Below, piece by piece: positions 9,259-19,555 of a stretch of 64,000 nt of DNA. This stretch comes from Notolepis coatsorum (taxonomy: Eukaryota; Chordata; Actinopteri; Aulopiformes; Paralepididae): assembly GCA_963971535.1 (NCBI GenBank), contig OZ020589.1:52841509-52905508 (forward strand), given 5' to 3'. The notes beneath the pieces were generated by a model that was not told where the DNA came from, ran no database searches, and saw nothing but the letters and a program-made list of their open reading frames with translations. The position numbers were made by a program, and so were the translations under genes. Every line of letters begins with the position of its first letter. Position 1 is the stretch's first letter.

Positions 9259-10310
9259 CTACCCGACCAAAGGACGGGAAGCAGGAAAGGCCACAGACCC
9301 CAGAACCGCCTGGGAGACAGAACCCCCGGTCATGTCCATGAGGTAAAACCTTACAAAGGGGCCCGGTGAGGACCATGAAGCTGCAGCACAGATGTCCTCC
9401 ACCGAGGCCCCACCCAGGAGAGCGGCAGAGGCAGCCACCCCACGAGTGGAGTGCGCCCTGACGCCCCCAGGGGGATCCTGCCCAGCCAACGTGTAGCAGA
9501 GGGCAATACCCTCGCACAACCAATGGGACAGGCGCTGCTTCGACAGTGCCTTACCAGCACGAGCCCCACCGTAACAGACAAAAAGCTGGTCGGTAACCCT
9601 GAAGTCCTGAGTACGACTGAGGTAAAACCCCAAAGCACGGACTGGACATGACAGGTGAAGGCCCGCATCTAACTCACTAGTGTGAGGAGGAGGACGAAAA
9701 GCCTGAACCACAATATCCCGGGAGCGGAAGGAACTCCGGATATTCTTAGGCACGAAAGCAGGATTAGGTCGCAGAGTGGCACCGCAATCGGTCCGAAAAG
9801 ACAGGCACTCTGGACGTACCGAGAGAGCACAGAGCTCAGCTGGTGACAGCCAGTAGGAACGCGGTCTTGAAAGACAGCCGTCCCAACGGCGCCTGCTCGA
9901 GCGGCTCAAACGGGGCCAAGGACAACCGACCGAGGACCAATTGAAGATCCCAAGTCGGAGCCAAGGAGCGTTGCACCGGCTTAACGCGTCGAGCGCCAAG
10001 CAGGAAACGCCTCACAAGAGGGTGGCTGAACAAAACAGTCCCCTCAAAACCCTCATGACAGGAGGATATAGCTGCCGCATATACCCTCACTGTCGAAGCC
10101 GACAGCCTACCAAGAAGAGACTGGAGATAACCCAGAACAGCATCCAGGGGGCAGGAGACTGGGTCCCAGCCCCCCCCCTTACACCATTCTTGGAACGCAC
10201 GCCACCTGCCCGCGTAAACCGCGACAGTGGAGGGAGCATGCGCACACCGGATGGTATCAACCACTGCGGGATCCATCCTCTCCAGACTCACCCTCCCACC
10301 AGCCACACCA
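9259..10310 (-). pseudogene. DIRS tyrosine recombinase, broken by a small deletion
   Basis: The N-terminal part is in one frame (through about 9836), including the core-binding domain (APSTVAVYAGRWRAFQEWC). The C-terminal part is in another (up to about 9840, ending 9259), with ALSVRPECLSFRTD, then HSTRG (about 9436-9453; His and Arg of the catalytic set) and FVRFYL with the nucleophilic tyrosine (about 9342). Between them the frame jumps after LSFKTAFLLAVTS, exactly where family members carry the first catalytic Arg (a KRxGEL-like motif). About 13-14 bases appear deleted, removing that Arg and shifting the frame. The product would normally integrate the circular DNA copy. It overlaps the start of the RT-RNase H tail region, as usual in DIRS. 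Confidence 0.8.
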
Positions 10311-13300
10311 CCAGGCGTTGACCCAACACCGGAGGCTGGACAAGCACTCCGTTGTGCTGCGAGAGGGCCGTCGCTGACCACGGAATGACCCAAGGAGGAG
10401 CGACCAGAAGCTGGATTAAGACCGGGAACCACACTGACGTGCCCCGGTCCGGCGCGACCAGGATCACCGTCCTGCGCTCCCTCCGTATCCGCTCCAACAG
10501 CTGACTCAACAGCTGTACAGGAGGGAAGGCGTACAGAAGACCGGGCGGCCACGGAAAGGTCGAGAAGGCATCCACCCCCAAGGGGGGATGATCCGCTCGA
10601 CTGAGCGAGAACCACAAGGGGCACTTGTGAGAACGTCGGCACGCAAACAGATCTACCGAGGCCTCCCCGAACCGATCCCAGATCTGTCTGACTATGTCGG
10701 GGCGGAGTTCCCACTCGTCGCGACGAGGACCGCCCCGAGACATTATATCCGCCGCCACATTTTCCGTACCAGGAACGTGGAGCGCCCGCAGACTGCGCAG
10801 CCTGCGGGATGCCCATAGCAACAGTTCGCGCGCCACCCGGAGCAGGCGGGCGGAACGAGTCCCACCCTGCCTGTTGATATACGCCGCCGCCGTCACATTG
10901 TCCGTCCTGATCAAAACGTGTTTGCCTACCACCAGGTGGCCGAGCCGTTTGAGGACCAGGAGGACCGCCTTCAACTCCAACACATTGATATGCAGGACAG
11001 CTGGGTCGGCATGACCCGTCCAGCTGCCCCCCACTGCGTGGGTCCGAAACGCCCCTCCCCAACCTGTGAGAGAGGCGTCGGTGAAAACCGTGACGTGGGA
11101 GCCACTGCTGCCCATGGGGACCCCAGCGGAGAGGATACCCAGCCTCCCCCAGTGGGCGAGATCCCCCCATATCGACAAAGGAACCGTCAACCGTCTCCCT
11201 TTGCCCCACACCGGATCTATTCTCAAAGAGAGAAACCACCTCTGTATCCGCCTCATAAAGAGGAGGCCAAGAGGAACCACCGTGTGGGCCGCCGACATAA
11301 GGCCCAGCAGACGCATCACCTGCAGCGCCGTAACCGTCCCTCCCAGACGGAAACCCCCGAGCGCGTGACGGAGATCCCCCCGACGCTGCTCCGAGAGGGT
11401 CGCAAGCATGGGCTTCGACCTCAATGTCAAGCCCAAGTACTCCACCTGTTGACTGGGAAGAGGGGTACTCTTCTTCCAATTCACAGCAAAACCCAGGCTG
11501 GTGAGGAATTCCACCACCAGTCGAGTATGAGACCTGGCAACCTCTTCTGAACGGCTGAGGAGCAGAATGTCGTCGAGATAGAACAGAACTCGTATCCCCC
11601 GACGACGTAAAGGCCCCAGAGCAGCCGCCACGCACTTGGTGAATGTGCGGGGAGCCAGAGAATAACCGAACGGCATTCTGTGGTACTCGTACGCTACGCC
11701 CTGAAACAGGAACCGTAGGAACTTCCTGTGAGGAGGGAAAATGGGTATGTGAAAATACGCATCCTTCAGGTCTATGGAGGTGAACCAGTCCCCCCTCCTG
11801 ACAGCAAGCAGAAGGAGTCGGACGGTCAACATCCTGAACGGTCTCACTACAATCAACCGATTGAACATGGACAGATTCAGTATAGGTCTGACCCCCCCAG
11901 TTTTCTTGGGCACCAGAAAATAACGGGAGTAGACGCCTGACATTGCGTCCTCTCTCGGGACCACAACGACGGCCTGCTTCGCCAACAGAGATTGAATCTC
12001 GTCGGCCAGGGCTGTCACCGCGCCCGACCCTAACAATAGGGTCGGCACCAAACCTGAGAACGGAGGATGGGGCCGCGCAAACTGCAAAACCAGCCCGCCT
12101 CTAACGTTCTCCTCATCCACCGATTCAAGGGACATTCCCGTCGCCATATGTGAATATAATCCCACAGCGCCCCCGCCGTCAACTGACGCTGGGCCGCAAG
12201 GAACAGCAGATAATTGGCCCGGTCCCCCCCGTCGTGCAAAGCACCCAAGGGGGGACCCCGACAGAAAGGGCCGGTTTGATACGGGAGGAGCGGTCATCAA
12301 ACTTGTGGACACACACTCACCCCCTGAACACCCCTCCAGCACACGCTGAGGAGCCGTTCCGCAGCCAGACACGCAAGGCCTGAGGACCCCATGGGCTCCT
12401 ACACGCCGAAGCCCTGCAGTGATATTGCTACCACTCAAATCACGCCAGCCTCTCCTTTGCAGACCACTGCCGGTTTGACGGGAGTGGGAGGCAACAGCGC
12501 GATACCCCGCCTGGCGAGGGCGAAGCCGGGGTAACCCCTGCTGAGCATTCAACAGAAGAGGCACCGAGTCCCCCTGCTGACCACTGGAGCTAGTGGCAGC
12601 TGTAACACCAGGTTCCACCCACCCACAACCTGCGGTGTAGGAACCACGCGACGACGGAACATTCTCACGGACAGACCCAGGCTCAGCCATCAACTGGGTG
12701 TCAGCCCCTGTCTCCATGAGAAGTGAAGAATGGGGCCGCATACGCTTCAAAGAAGGTTCGCGGCCCGCAGCCAAAGGAGAATGCTCAGAGCCCCGCTTCT
12801 GGGGATACCAGAGAGAGGATTGAACGGGGAGCGGGCTGCTCGCGGCAAAATGACGACGGGGTGGTTTACCAACCCCGAAATCACCCAAAATGGCCGATCC
12901 CTCGGCCGCCAAGACTGTCGGCCTTGCGAAACCCTGTCGATTCTCCAACCAGGGCACCACTGGCGGGGGAAACATGGCCGCCTGTCGAGGATCTCGCCAC
13001 AGTCGTTGACGAGACCGTGCTCCCACCCCTGGCTGCACAGCGTGAGGCGGTGTAGGACCCGAATCAAAAACCGCCTGCGCCTCCACAGAACGCCCAAAAA
13101 GACTATCTGTGGAAAAAGGAGTCGTGAGGAGAGAAAACCTATCCTCTTCCCCAAGAGGAGACTGCTCCAACCAAAGATGCCTAACAACCAAAGTCGATAG
13201 CATCCGAATCCTCCCCGCAGTTATAGCTTGCGACTGAGTCAAGATCTCTATAACACCACAAACATGAATCACGTTCATAGTGTCGGTTGGACCCAAAGAC

Positions 13301-14049
13301 CTACAACCCGACGCCATCTTGGATAGGGAAGTAGCCAGCTGAGCCACAACACTGGCCGCCGCTAAATGCCATCCTGCAGCAGTATACCACTCATTCGTCC
13401 ATACTGCCACCCTCCGAGCCGACATGCTATCAAGCAACGGCCGGGCGGAACGTCGTTCATCCCCGCCTGGGCACAAAAAAGAAGCTACCTGGCTACTTAG
13501 CCAAGGTACCCCCGGGCTGCACCCCGTCGTCAGCCCCTTCACCCGCAAAAAAGGTAAATAGAGCTCAGCGAACCCCCCCACACCCACCACCGACTGACCT
13601 TCATCAATGAAGGTGGCAAGAGGAGGGAAAAGCGGAATCCCGCGGCGGGGATTATTAGACATTCCAGCGTCAACATCAGCGTTAGCAGAAGAAGCAGCAG
13701 TAGCATTAGCATTAGCAGTAGCAATAGCATTAGCGTCAACAGCATGTTCCAGGATCGCCAAGACATCGCCCACTACAGTGGAACGATCGCCAAGCCGCCC
13801 CGGCCCTGGTGCCGAAACATACTCCACAGCACGACCAACACCGACATTGACGCCTACTGACACAGACCTCACCTTTGTACAAGCCGACCCGTTAGCCAAA
13901 CCTTGTACGCTGCCCCTCGGTCCGTCGCCGTCAGCCGAGGAACCACCAGCATAGGTCTCATGTGTCGCCGAAACAAGCTCCAGAGAATCCAGGGAAAAAC
14001 AACTCTCCGGTAAGCCCTCAACATTATTAATCTTCCTTAATCTTTTCAT
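10288..14049 (-). CDS. DIRS gag-like / reverse transcriptase-RNase H polyprotein
   Basis: One open frame of 1,253 codons from the ATG at 14049, chosen because codons upstream lie in the terminal repeat and flanking LINE. The first 650-700 residues are low-complexity and basic and are probably the gag-like region. The reverse transcriptase follows, with FLVPKKTGGVRPILNLS, the SIDLKDAYFHIPI block and catalytic YLDD (codons at 11569-11580). RNase H follows, with VFTDASLTGWGGAF, LELKAV and the RTDN motif. The last 130 residues (VDLFACRRSHKCPLWFSLS onward) match the RNase H/methyltransferase-like tail seen in DIRS elements. It copies element RNA into DNA. The frame is intact end to end, so this gene could still be made. 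Confidence 0.85.
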   Translation of the reverse strand: MKRLRKINNVEGLPESCFSLDSLELVSATHETYAGGSSADGDGPRGSVQGLANGSACTKVRSVSVGVNVGVGRAVEYVSAPGPGRLGDRSTVVGDVLAILEHAVDANAIATANANATAASSANADVDAGMSNNPRRGIPLFPPLATFIDEGQSVVGVGGFAELYLPFLRVKGLTTGCSPGVPWLSSQVASFLCPGGDERRSARPLLDSMSARRVAVWTNEWYTAAGWHLAAASVVAQLATSLSKMASGCRSLGPTDTMNVIHVCGVIEILTQSQAITAGRIRMLSTLVVRHLWLEQSPLGEEDRFSLLTTPFSTDSLFGRSVEAQAVFDSGPTPPHAVQPGVGARSRQRLWRDPRQAAMFPPPVVPWLENRQGFARPTVLAAEGSAILGDFGVGKPPRRHFAASSPLPVQSSLWYPQKRGSEHSPLAAGREPSLKRMRPHSSLLMETGADTQLMAEPGSVRENVPSSRGSYTAGCGWVEPGVTAATSSSGQQGDSVPLLLNAQQGLPRLRPRQAGYRAVASHSRQTGSGLQRRGWRDLSGSNITAGLRRVGAHGVLRPCVSGCGTAPQRVLEGCSGGECVSTSLMTAPPVSNRPFLSGSPLGCFARRGGPGQLSAVPCGPASVDGGGAVGLYSHMATGMSLESVDEENVRGGLVLQFARPHPPFSGLVPTLLLGSGAVTALADEIQSLLAKQAVVVVPREDAMSGVYSRYFLVPKKTGGVRPILNLSMFNRLIVVRPFRMLTVRLLLLAVRRGDWFTSIDLKDAYFHIPIFPPHRKFLRFLFQGVAYEYHRMPFGYSLAPRTFTKCVAAALGPLRRRGIRVLFYLDDILLLSRSEEVARSHTRLVVEFLTSLGFAVNWKKSTPLPSQQVEYLGLTLRSKPMLATLSEQRRGDLRHALGGFRLGGTVTALQVMRLLGLMSAAHTVVPLGLLFMRRIQRWFLSLRIDPVWGKGRRLTVPLSIWGDLAHWGRLGILSAGVPMGSSGSHVTVFTDASLTGWGGAFRTHAVGGSWTGHADPAVLHINVLELKAVLLVLKRLGHLVVGKHVLIRTDNVTAAAYINRQGGTRSARLLRVARELLLWASRRLRSLRALHVPGTENVAADIMSRGGPRRDEWELRPDIVRQIWDRFGEASVDLFACRRSHKCPLWFSLSRADHPPLGVDAFSTFPWPPGLLYAFPPVQLLSQLLERIRRERRTVILVAPDRGTSVWFPVLIQLLVAPPWVIPWSATALSQHNGVLVQPPVLGQRLVVWLVGG

Positions 14050-14097
14050 TCCGCTAGCTCGTATGGTGCAAGCATCCAGTACGCTGGGACGAAAATA

Positions 14098-14276
14098 GAG
14101 GAAGGGTGTTTCATGACCAGAGTCATGGTTATATGGGTAATGCCACCATAAGGGGCGGGGCCCCATACAGGTGGGGTGCATGTGTTTTTTGTTCGTGGGA
14201 GATACATTAGGTATCACAGGAGATAGAAGTATCTCGTAAGGCTCAGAGCGGGACGCGATGCAATACGAAATATAAC
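14098..14276. repeat. DIRS inverted terminal repeat, 5' side of element
   Basis: Reverse complement of the 8711-8880 repeat, with its own outer extension (gcgatgcaatacgaaatataac, 14255-14276) that is mirrored inside the internal complementary region at 8987-9010. It precedes the gag start at 14049 and probably includes the promoter. Confidence 0.85.
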
Positions 14277-14934
14277 AATATTGTAACAAAAATGAGCAGA
14301 AGTATTTCAATTATTAGACGTAATGTCTATTTTTTAACAGACACAGCTACCAAGCAAGTCATACAATCACTAGTTTTGTCACATCTGGACTACTGTCCAG
14401 CAATCTGGTCAAATGCATCCAAACAAGACTTAAATAAAATACAGCTTACTCAAAATAGAGCTGCAAGACTTGCATTGCATAGCTCAATTAGAAACAGTGT
14501 TGAGAAAATGCACAAGGAACTGTCATGGATGAGAGTCAATGAGAGACTAGTGTGTAGTCTTATTTTGTTTATGAGAAATAATTATACTTTACATAAACCT
14601 GTGTGCCTCTTTTTGCAGCTGGTGCTTATTAGTGATGGTCATGGCTATGGCACTAGACAAGCCTTGAGGGGTCGGTTCGCCCTGCCGAGACCCAGAACTG
14701 AAGCCTTAAAGAAAACTGTAATGTACAGGGCATTGTCCTACTGGAATAGACTTCCACAATATATGGTTTCAATTACCAGTAAGGTGGGATTCAAGAGGAT
14801 ACTACGAGTGGCTGCAATGCAGATAGAGATTGATTTTGGTTGGGTCTAATCTGTGTCTAATGAATGGGGTCTTGTGTTGGGTTGGGTGTTGTTTTGGAAT
14901 GTGTTTGTCTAGTGGTTATGAGGAGTATTATAGT
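14277..14934 (+). pseudogene. L2/CR1-like LINE ORF2, 3' portion split off by the DIRS insertion
   Basis: This continues the LINE interrupted at 8679. After the shared AAC the frame runs on through a region with SHLDYCPAIWSNAS and QNRAARLAL, the usual C-terminal part of L2/CR1-like reverse transcriptases, and stops at 14849. About 85 bp of T/G-rich 3' UTR follows before the BEL element's target duplication at 14935. Confidence 0.8.
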
Positions 14935-14939
14935 ATGAG

Positions 14940-16268
14940 TGTAACTGAGGGGTACAATTCCCTGACTGTATTGAGAGTATGGTATCATTAAACCACTACT
15001 TAGTTATGTACTTTAATTACTGGCCATACAGTACACGGTATATCTGGTGAACACCCACACAAGAATACGGCTTGACAAATAAAGTTCTATTTAGAGGTAT
15101 TTATTATTAGAGCAGCAACAATAGGTTACAAATTGCGAATTATGAATTGCGCTTATATGGCGAAGAACACTTAAGTAGGTCAAGAGCGTAAGTCCATGAG
15201 CATAATAAGATGGGTATAACTGACGCCACCTGTAGCATAAGAATTACATAAGGCACACTCGTAGTCAGCTGGAGATACTAAGGGGTTCCCTCCGGTTGTA
15301 AGCCAGCAGGGGGAGAGGAATGTTCGGGACCAAAAGTCTGGATCAACGAGGAATAAAGAGACTCCAGATACAGGAGCCAGTGCAATAATCCTTTGGTCCG
15401 TAGACAAAGCAACAGCTATACTCCAGTATGCAAGACAGCATGGATGAAAGCTAGCCAGCCTCTGTGGTCCTAGAGGCGGGCTCGATGGTGCTCCTCACAG
15501 GGTAGATCCCACACAGCAGTGGGGTAGACGGTTCTCTGCTCCAGCAGCCACAGTACCAAAGCAATATAATCCAGCCGGAAAAGGCTCTGCTATTCGCCGG
15601 TGTAGGTTCTCCGGTGTACATATCCAACGGTTCTCGTCTAGGACTCCTCGGATGGCGGCACGAGTTTAGGCCGCCCAGCCTGGATAAGTGCACTAGCTAG
15701 AGTACGACGAACCGGTGGTAATGCTGGTCACTGTAGAACGGTAGCCGCACGATACACTATAAATAATAGACTATTACTTTACAATAGAATAAGTCGAACT
15801 CGACGATACAGCGTTAAACTCTGACACTTTAGCTATCTATTCGCACGCGGTTCTCAAGGCTCTATTTAGGGGCAAAAAGGGGCCCACTTCACAGCACGTT
15901 GTATCGTGGTGAAGGCTTCAACGTTTTGGACTAAGTGCTTCTGTATCCACCTGCGACGTATTTATACGCAAGGTGAATAATCTAGTGCCAACCTCAGTTC
16001 TGTCTCGTATTACTGCGCAAACCTGGACATGTTGAGACATGTCTTAGCGGTAGCTTTGAACTTGCCATTGGGGGTATGGCCGTTGGCGCCTAGGGGTCGC
16101 TGTCCAATAGGAGAACGAATATTATGGTCTGGCCTGTACCTAGGTAAAGGGATATTCCGTGTATATATACAAAGAATATACAAGGGATATCAGACGATAT
16201 ACAAATATTATACAATATATCTCAAGTAATAAATATATGTATTCGGTTTAATCTGACCCTTTGTAACA
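14940..16268 (-). repeat. BEL 3' LTR
   Basis: 1,329 bp, the partner of 25148-26475. It differs by scattered substitutions and one extra base (near 15590). On the minus strand a purine-rich aggaggcggc (16269-16278) lies immediately upstream and probably serves as the polypurine tract. Confidence 0.92.
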
Positions 16269-16363
16269 GCCGCCTCCTAATTAGTCCGCACCTAATTAGA
16301 TAAGCAGAGACAGATTAACCGTCTTGTCCACTACTCAATGTCTGTTGTGAGGAGTAGGGCAAT

Positions 16364-19300
16364 TCACAAAGTCAGTGGGTCATGGTCGTCATCAAGGGAG
16401 TCAGGTAGCCTTGGCAACTCTATCAGCCTCGCCACGGGTCGGGTGTATGTCCGTCCCTGGACGAGCACTTCTGCCGCTCTGACCTTTCCGTCGGCACCAG
16501 TGATCACTTTGCTTACGCGGCCGGCCGGCCACATAGCTCGGGGTAGTGACTGGTCTATGATCATGACGACTGTGCCCTCCGTCAAATTGTCTCTTTCTTT
16601 TACCCATTTCTGGCGGGTCTGTAGAGACGGTAGATAGTGGAGGAGGAAACTGTTCCAAAACTTGTCAGCCAATACTTGACTGTACCTCCACATTCTTCGG
16701 CCGTTCGCTTCCTCAGGTCTGTACACTGTCTGTGGGAGCGCGGGGTCCAGCCGCCCCATCAAGAGAGTGTTGGGGGTGACTGGGTCGACATCTGCTACAT
16801 CACTTGAGACGTAACCGAGGGGCTTTGAGTTCAATACTCCCTCGATCTCTGTGAGGACTGTCGTGAGGACTTCTTTCGCCACGGTCTGGGCCCCAAGCAC
16901 GGCGTACAGGGCTGTCTTTATTGAACGTACTTCTCGTTCCCAGGTTCCCCCGAAGTGAGGGGCATTCGGGGGGTTAAACTGGAAATCAATCTGAGAGGGA
17001 GCGAGGTGGGTCTTAAGTTCTGGGCCCATAGCTTGGAAGCTCTCTCTCAGCTCTCTTTCTCCGCCTTTGAAGTTTGTCCCGTGATCAGACAATAATATAG
17101 ACGGTTTTCCTTTCCGCGCTGTGAATCTCCGGAAGGCCATAAGGAATGAGTCCGTACTCATGGTTGGAAGGAGTTCTATGTGTATCGCTCGGGTGGTCAT
17201 GCATTTGAATACAATACCCCACCTCTTCTCCGTCCCTCTTCCTTTCTTCACATACAGCGGGCCGAAGCAGTCCATACCGGTGGAGTGAAAGGGCTTGTCG
17301 CCGAGTCGGAGGCGACAGGGGGGTAGGTCAGCCATCCAGGGTATACTGGGCTGTGCTCGCCACTTGCGACAGTCTAGACAGGTCCGCTGGAAGCGTCGTA
17401 CTGCTTCTCTTCCTTGCAGTATCCAATAGCGACGTCTGATCTCAGCGAAGACTCTCTCTGCCCCAGCGTGGTGCACGTCCTCGTCGTATTTCTTTATGAT
17501 GAGCTCTGTGACCTTGTGTCGGCTGTTGAGAACTATAGGGAACTTGACGTCATCCGTTAAGTCCGGGGCCCTTCTCAGACGACCACCCACTCTGATGAGA
17601 TCATGGGCGTCGCGCTCAGGGGCCAAGTGGAGCAGTCTGCTGTCTGACGGGACTGGCTTTGATCCCTGCAGACAGTCTAGCTCATCGGGGAACGAGTCTC
17701 TTTGGGCTCGCTGTAGCAGAAGGAGTTCTGCTTCTTCGTAATTAGCTGCATTAATGTCAGTAGTGGAGGGAACCTCAGGGTGGTGCCACAGGAATGTCTT
17801 TAACTGCGCACTCTCAAGGGTGGGGCAGTCGTCTATGTTGGGGTCTGTGGGGACTGGTGTGTGCGTCAACCCACAGAACATAGATTTCTTCATCTCTGCC
17901 TCCTCTTGACTAGCCTCCCGTGGGGTGGGGTTAGGCCACTCTTCTTCCAGGAGCTTGAGGAACTCGGGACCGTCACTGTAGATATTGTGACGTGTGAGGT
18001 CATCCAGGGACATTCCCCGTGTGATGACGTCTGCTGGGTTCTGTTTTGTGTCCACGTACCTCCAGCATGCTGATTCTGTTAACTCTTGGATCTCTGTGAT
18101 TCTGACTCCCACGAAGACCTTGTATCTACACGAATCGGACTGGATCCATGTGAGTACGGTCATGGAGTCTGACCACAGGATTGTTCTTTGCACCGGGATG
18201 GTGAGTTCACGTTGGATTAACGTGGCGCGTTGCGCTCCTACTAGGGCTGCGCAGAGCTCTAGACGCGGGATCGATTGTTGCTTGCGGGGGGCTATCCTTG
18301 AACGAGCCAGGATGAAGGCGGTATGTATTTCTCCTCCCTCCTCTCGGGCCCGCAAGTAGGCCACCGAACCGTAGGCTACTTCGGGGGCGTCGCTGAAGAC
18401 GTGCAGGTCCATCTGGCACGTCTCCAGCCGCACTGTGGGTGGGAAGTAGCTGCGGCGTATGTTGACACCTGGGAGCGAGTTGAGTTCTGTTTCCCACTCT
18501 CTCCATGTGGAAGCAAGGTGGTCGGGTATGGGGTCGTCCCAGCCCTGGTCCTTGTCCCACAGCTCTCGCACAATCATTTTTGCCCTGGTGGTGTAAGGTA
18601 GAATACATCCCAACGGGTCATATTGTCTGGCGAGTGTTCTGTATACGCTCCGTCTGGTGGTCGGTAGTGAAATCGACCTTCCCTGCTCCTTGGTCAGGGG
18701 TGTGTGTCTATAATGGAGCGAGTCTGTTTTGAAGCGCCAGACTAGTCCTAATGTCATTTCTTGGGCTTCACCTGGGATGGTCGCCATCCAGGTCTCGCTG
18801 CTTGCTGCCTTGTTCTCTGGGGAGAGGCTGCGCAGTACTTGAGGGTCGCTGCTGGCCCACTGCCGGAGATCAAAGCCACCTTTGATCAGGGAGGCGCGGA
18901 GCTTTAGTAGGAGGGCCTCGGCCTCTTCTGGCGTCGAGACGCTTTGCAGACAGTTGTCCACGTAGAAACTCTTCTCTACACTTTGTCGGACCTCCTCGTC
19001 AGCTGCTGGGTCCTCTGCGACATGTTTTTGCAGTGCGAACGTAGCATAGCATGGGCTGCATGTGGTTCCGAAAGGGAGGACCTCCCATTGATAGATGGAT
19101 GGTTGCTCATCCCCGATCCTCTCTCTCCATAAGAACCGCAGCAGGGGCTTGTCCTCTTCCACTAGTCGCACCTGCAGGAACATCCCTTTGATGTCGCCGC
19201 TGATGGCCACCTTGTTCTGGCGGAAACGTAGCAACACGCCTAGTAGAGAGGGGCCGAGTGTTGGACCGGGCAAGAGTTCTTTATTCAGATTCTGTAATCC

Positions 19301-19555
19301 GATCTGGTAGCTGCAGTTAAACACAATACGATCCTTGCCGTTGTGGTGGACCTTGTGGTGGGGCACGTACCATGATTCGGTCGTCTGATCGGCCTCTTGA
19401 ATGTCAATTTTCTTTATGTGTCCCGCTGTGATTAGCTTGTCAATCTCAGCGCGGTACACAGTGGCTTGAGCGGGGTCTCTGGCTAGGCGCCGCTCGGTGT
19501 TCAATAGATATCGCTCCGTCGCTTCTTTTGAGGCGTGGAAGGTGGGCATACCCAA
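16364..19555 (-). CDS. BEL/Pao Pol: reverse transcriptase, RNase H, integrase
   Basis: 1,063 codons without a stop. RT: the block at residues 66-83 (HHKVHHNGKDRIVFNCSY), SGDIKGMFLQV at 119-129, and catalytic YVDN at 198-201, the usual BEL variant of YxDD. RNase H: HVFSDAPEVAYGSVAY at about 385-400 and the WSDS motif at about 461. Integrase: HHCC zinc region (His695/696, Cys726, Cys729) and catalytic Asp762 (GMDCFGP), Asp824 (SDHGTNF) and Glu873 (GGTWE). The product copies the RNA and inserts the DNA. The frame ends 95 bp before the 3' LTR. All catalytic residues are present; the defect lies upstream, in the frameshift and LINE insertion. Confidence 0.9.
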   Translation of the reverse strand: MGMPTFHASKEATERYLLNTERRLARDPAQATVYRAEIDKLITAGHIKKIDIQEADQTTESWYVPHHKVHHNGKDRIVFNCSYQIGLQNLNKELLPGPTLGPSLLGVLLRFRQNKVAISGDIKGMFLQVRLVEEDKPLLRFLWRERIGDEQPSIYQWEVLPFGTTCSPCYATFALQKHVAEDPAADEEVRQSVEKSFYVDNCLQSVSTPEEAEALLLKLRASLIKGGFDLRQWASSDPQVLRSLSPENKAASSETWMATIPGEAQEMTLGLVWRFKTDSLHYRHTPLTKEQGRSISLPTTRRSVYRTLARQYDPLGCILPYTTRAKMIVRELWDKDQGWDDPIPDHLASTWREWETELNSLPGVNIRRSYFPPTVRLETCQMDLHVFSDAPEVAYGSVAYLRAREEGGEIHTAFILARSRIAPRKQQSIPRLELCAALVGAQRATLIQRELTIPVQRTILWSDSMTVLTWIQSDSCRYKVFVGVRITEIQELTESACWRYVDTKQNPADVITRGMSLDDLTRHNIYSDGPEFLKLLEEEWPNPTPREASQEEAEMKKSMFCGLTHTPVPTDPNIDDCPTLESAQLKTFLWHHPEVPSTTDINAANYEEAELLLLQRAQRDSFPDELDCLQGSKPVPSDSRLLHLAPERDAHDLIRVGGRLRRAPDLTDDVKFPIVLNSRHKVTELIIKKYDEDVHHAGAERVFAEIRRRYWILQGREAVRRFQRTCLDCRKWRAQPSIPWMADLPPCRLRLGDKPFHSTGMDCFGPLYVKKGRGTEKRWGIVFKCMTTRAIHIELLPTMSTDSFLMAFRRFTARKGKPSILLSDHGTNFKGGERELRESFQAMGPELKTHLAPSQIDFQFNPPNAPHFGGTWEREVRSIKTALYAVLGAQTVAKEVLTTVLTEIEGVLNSKPLGYVSSDVADVDPVTPNTLLMGRLDPALPQTVYRPEEANGRRMWRYSQVLADKFWNSFLLHYLPSLQTRQKWVKERDNLTEGTVVMIIDQSLPRAMWPAGRVSKVITGADGKVRAAEVLVQGRTYTRPVARLIELPRLPDSLDDDHDPLTL

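Larger units (their letters stand above)
8680..14276 (-). mobile_element. DIRS-type tyrosine-recombinase retrotransposon, full length
   Basis: A 5,597-bp element in minus orientation. It has inverted terminal repeats (about 8711-8880 and 14098-14250), an internal complementary region (8931-9033), a gag-RT-RNase H frame and a tyrosine recombinase frame overlapping its end. This is the diagnostic DIRS layout. Removing it at the shared AAC (8677-8679 and 14274-14276) restores an open LINE reading frame, so the ends are exact. There is no target duplication, as expected when a recombinase integrates a circular intermediate. The recombinase is damaged, so this copy cannot move by itself. Confidence 0.9.

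Noticed and set aside
9034..11940. Several long plus-strand ORFs opposite the DIRS genes
   Set aside because: They are antisense shadows in GC-rich DNA. The minus-strand frames carry the RT, RNase H and recombinase motifs.
15180..16229. ORFs inside the BEL LTR (also at 25388-26436)
   Set aside because: Identical in both LTRs and explained by LTR duplication; no coding features.
16401..19310. Plus-strand ORFs and extra minus-frame ORFs over BEL pol
   Set aside because: No domain content, and they overlap a 1,063-codon frame with all catalytic motifs.
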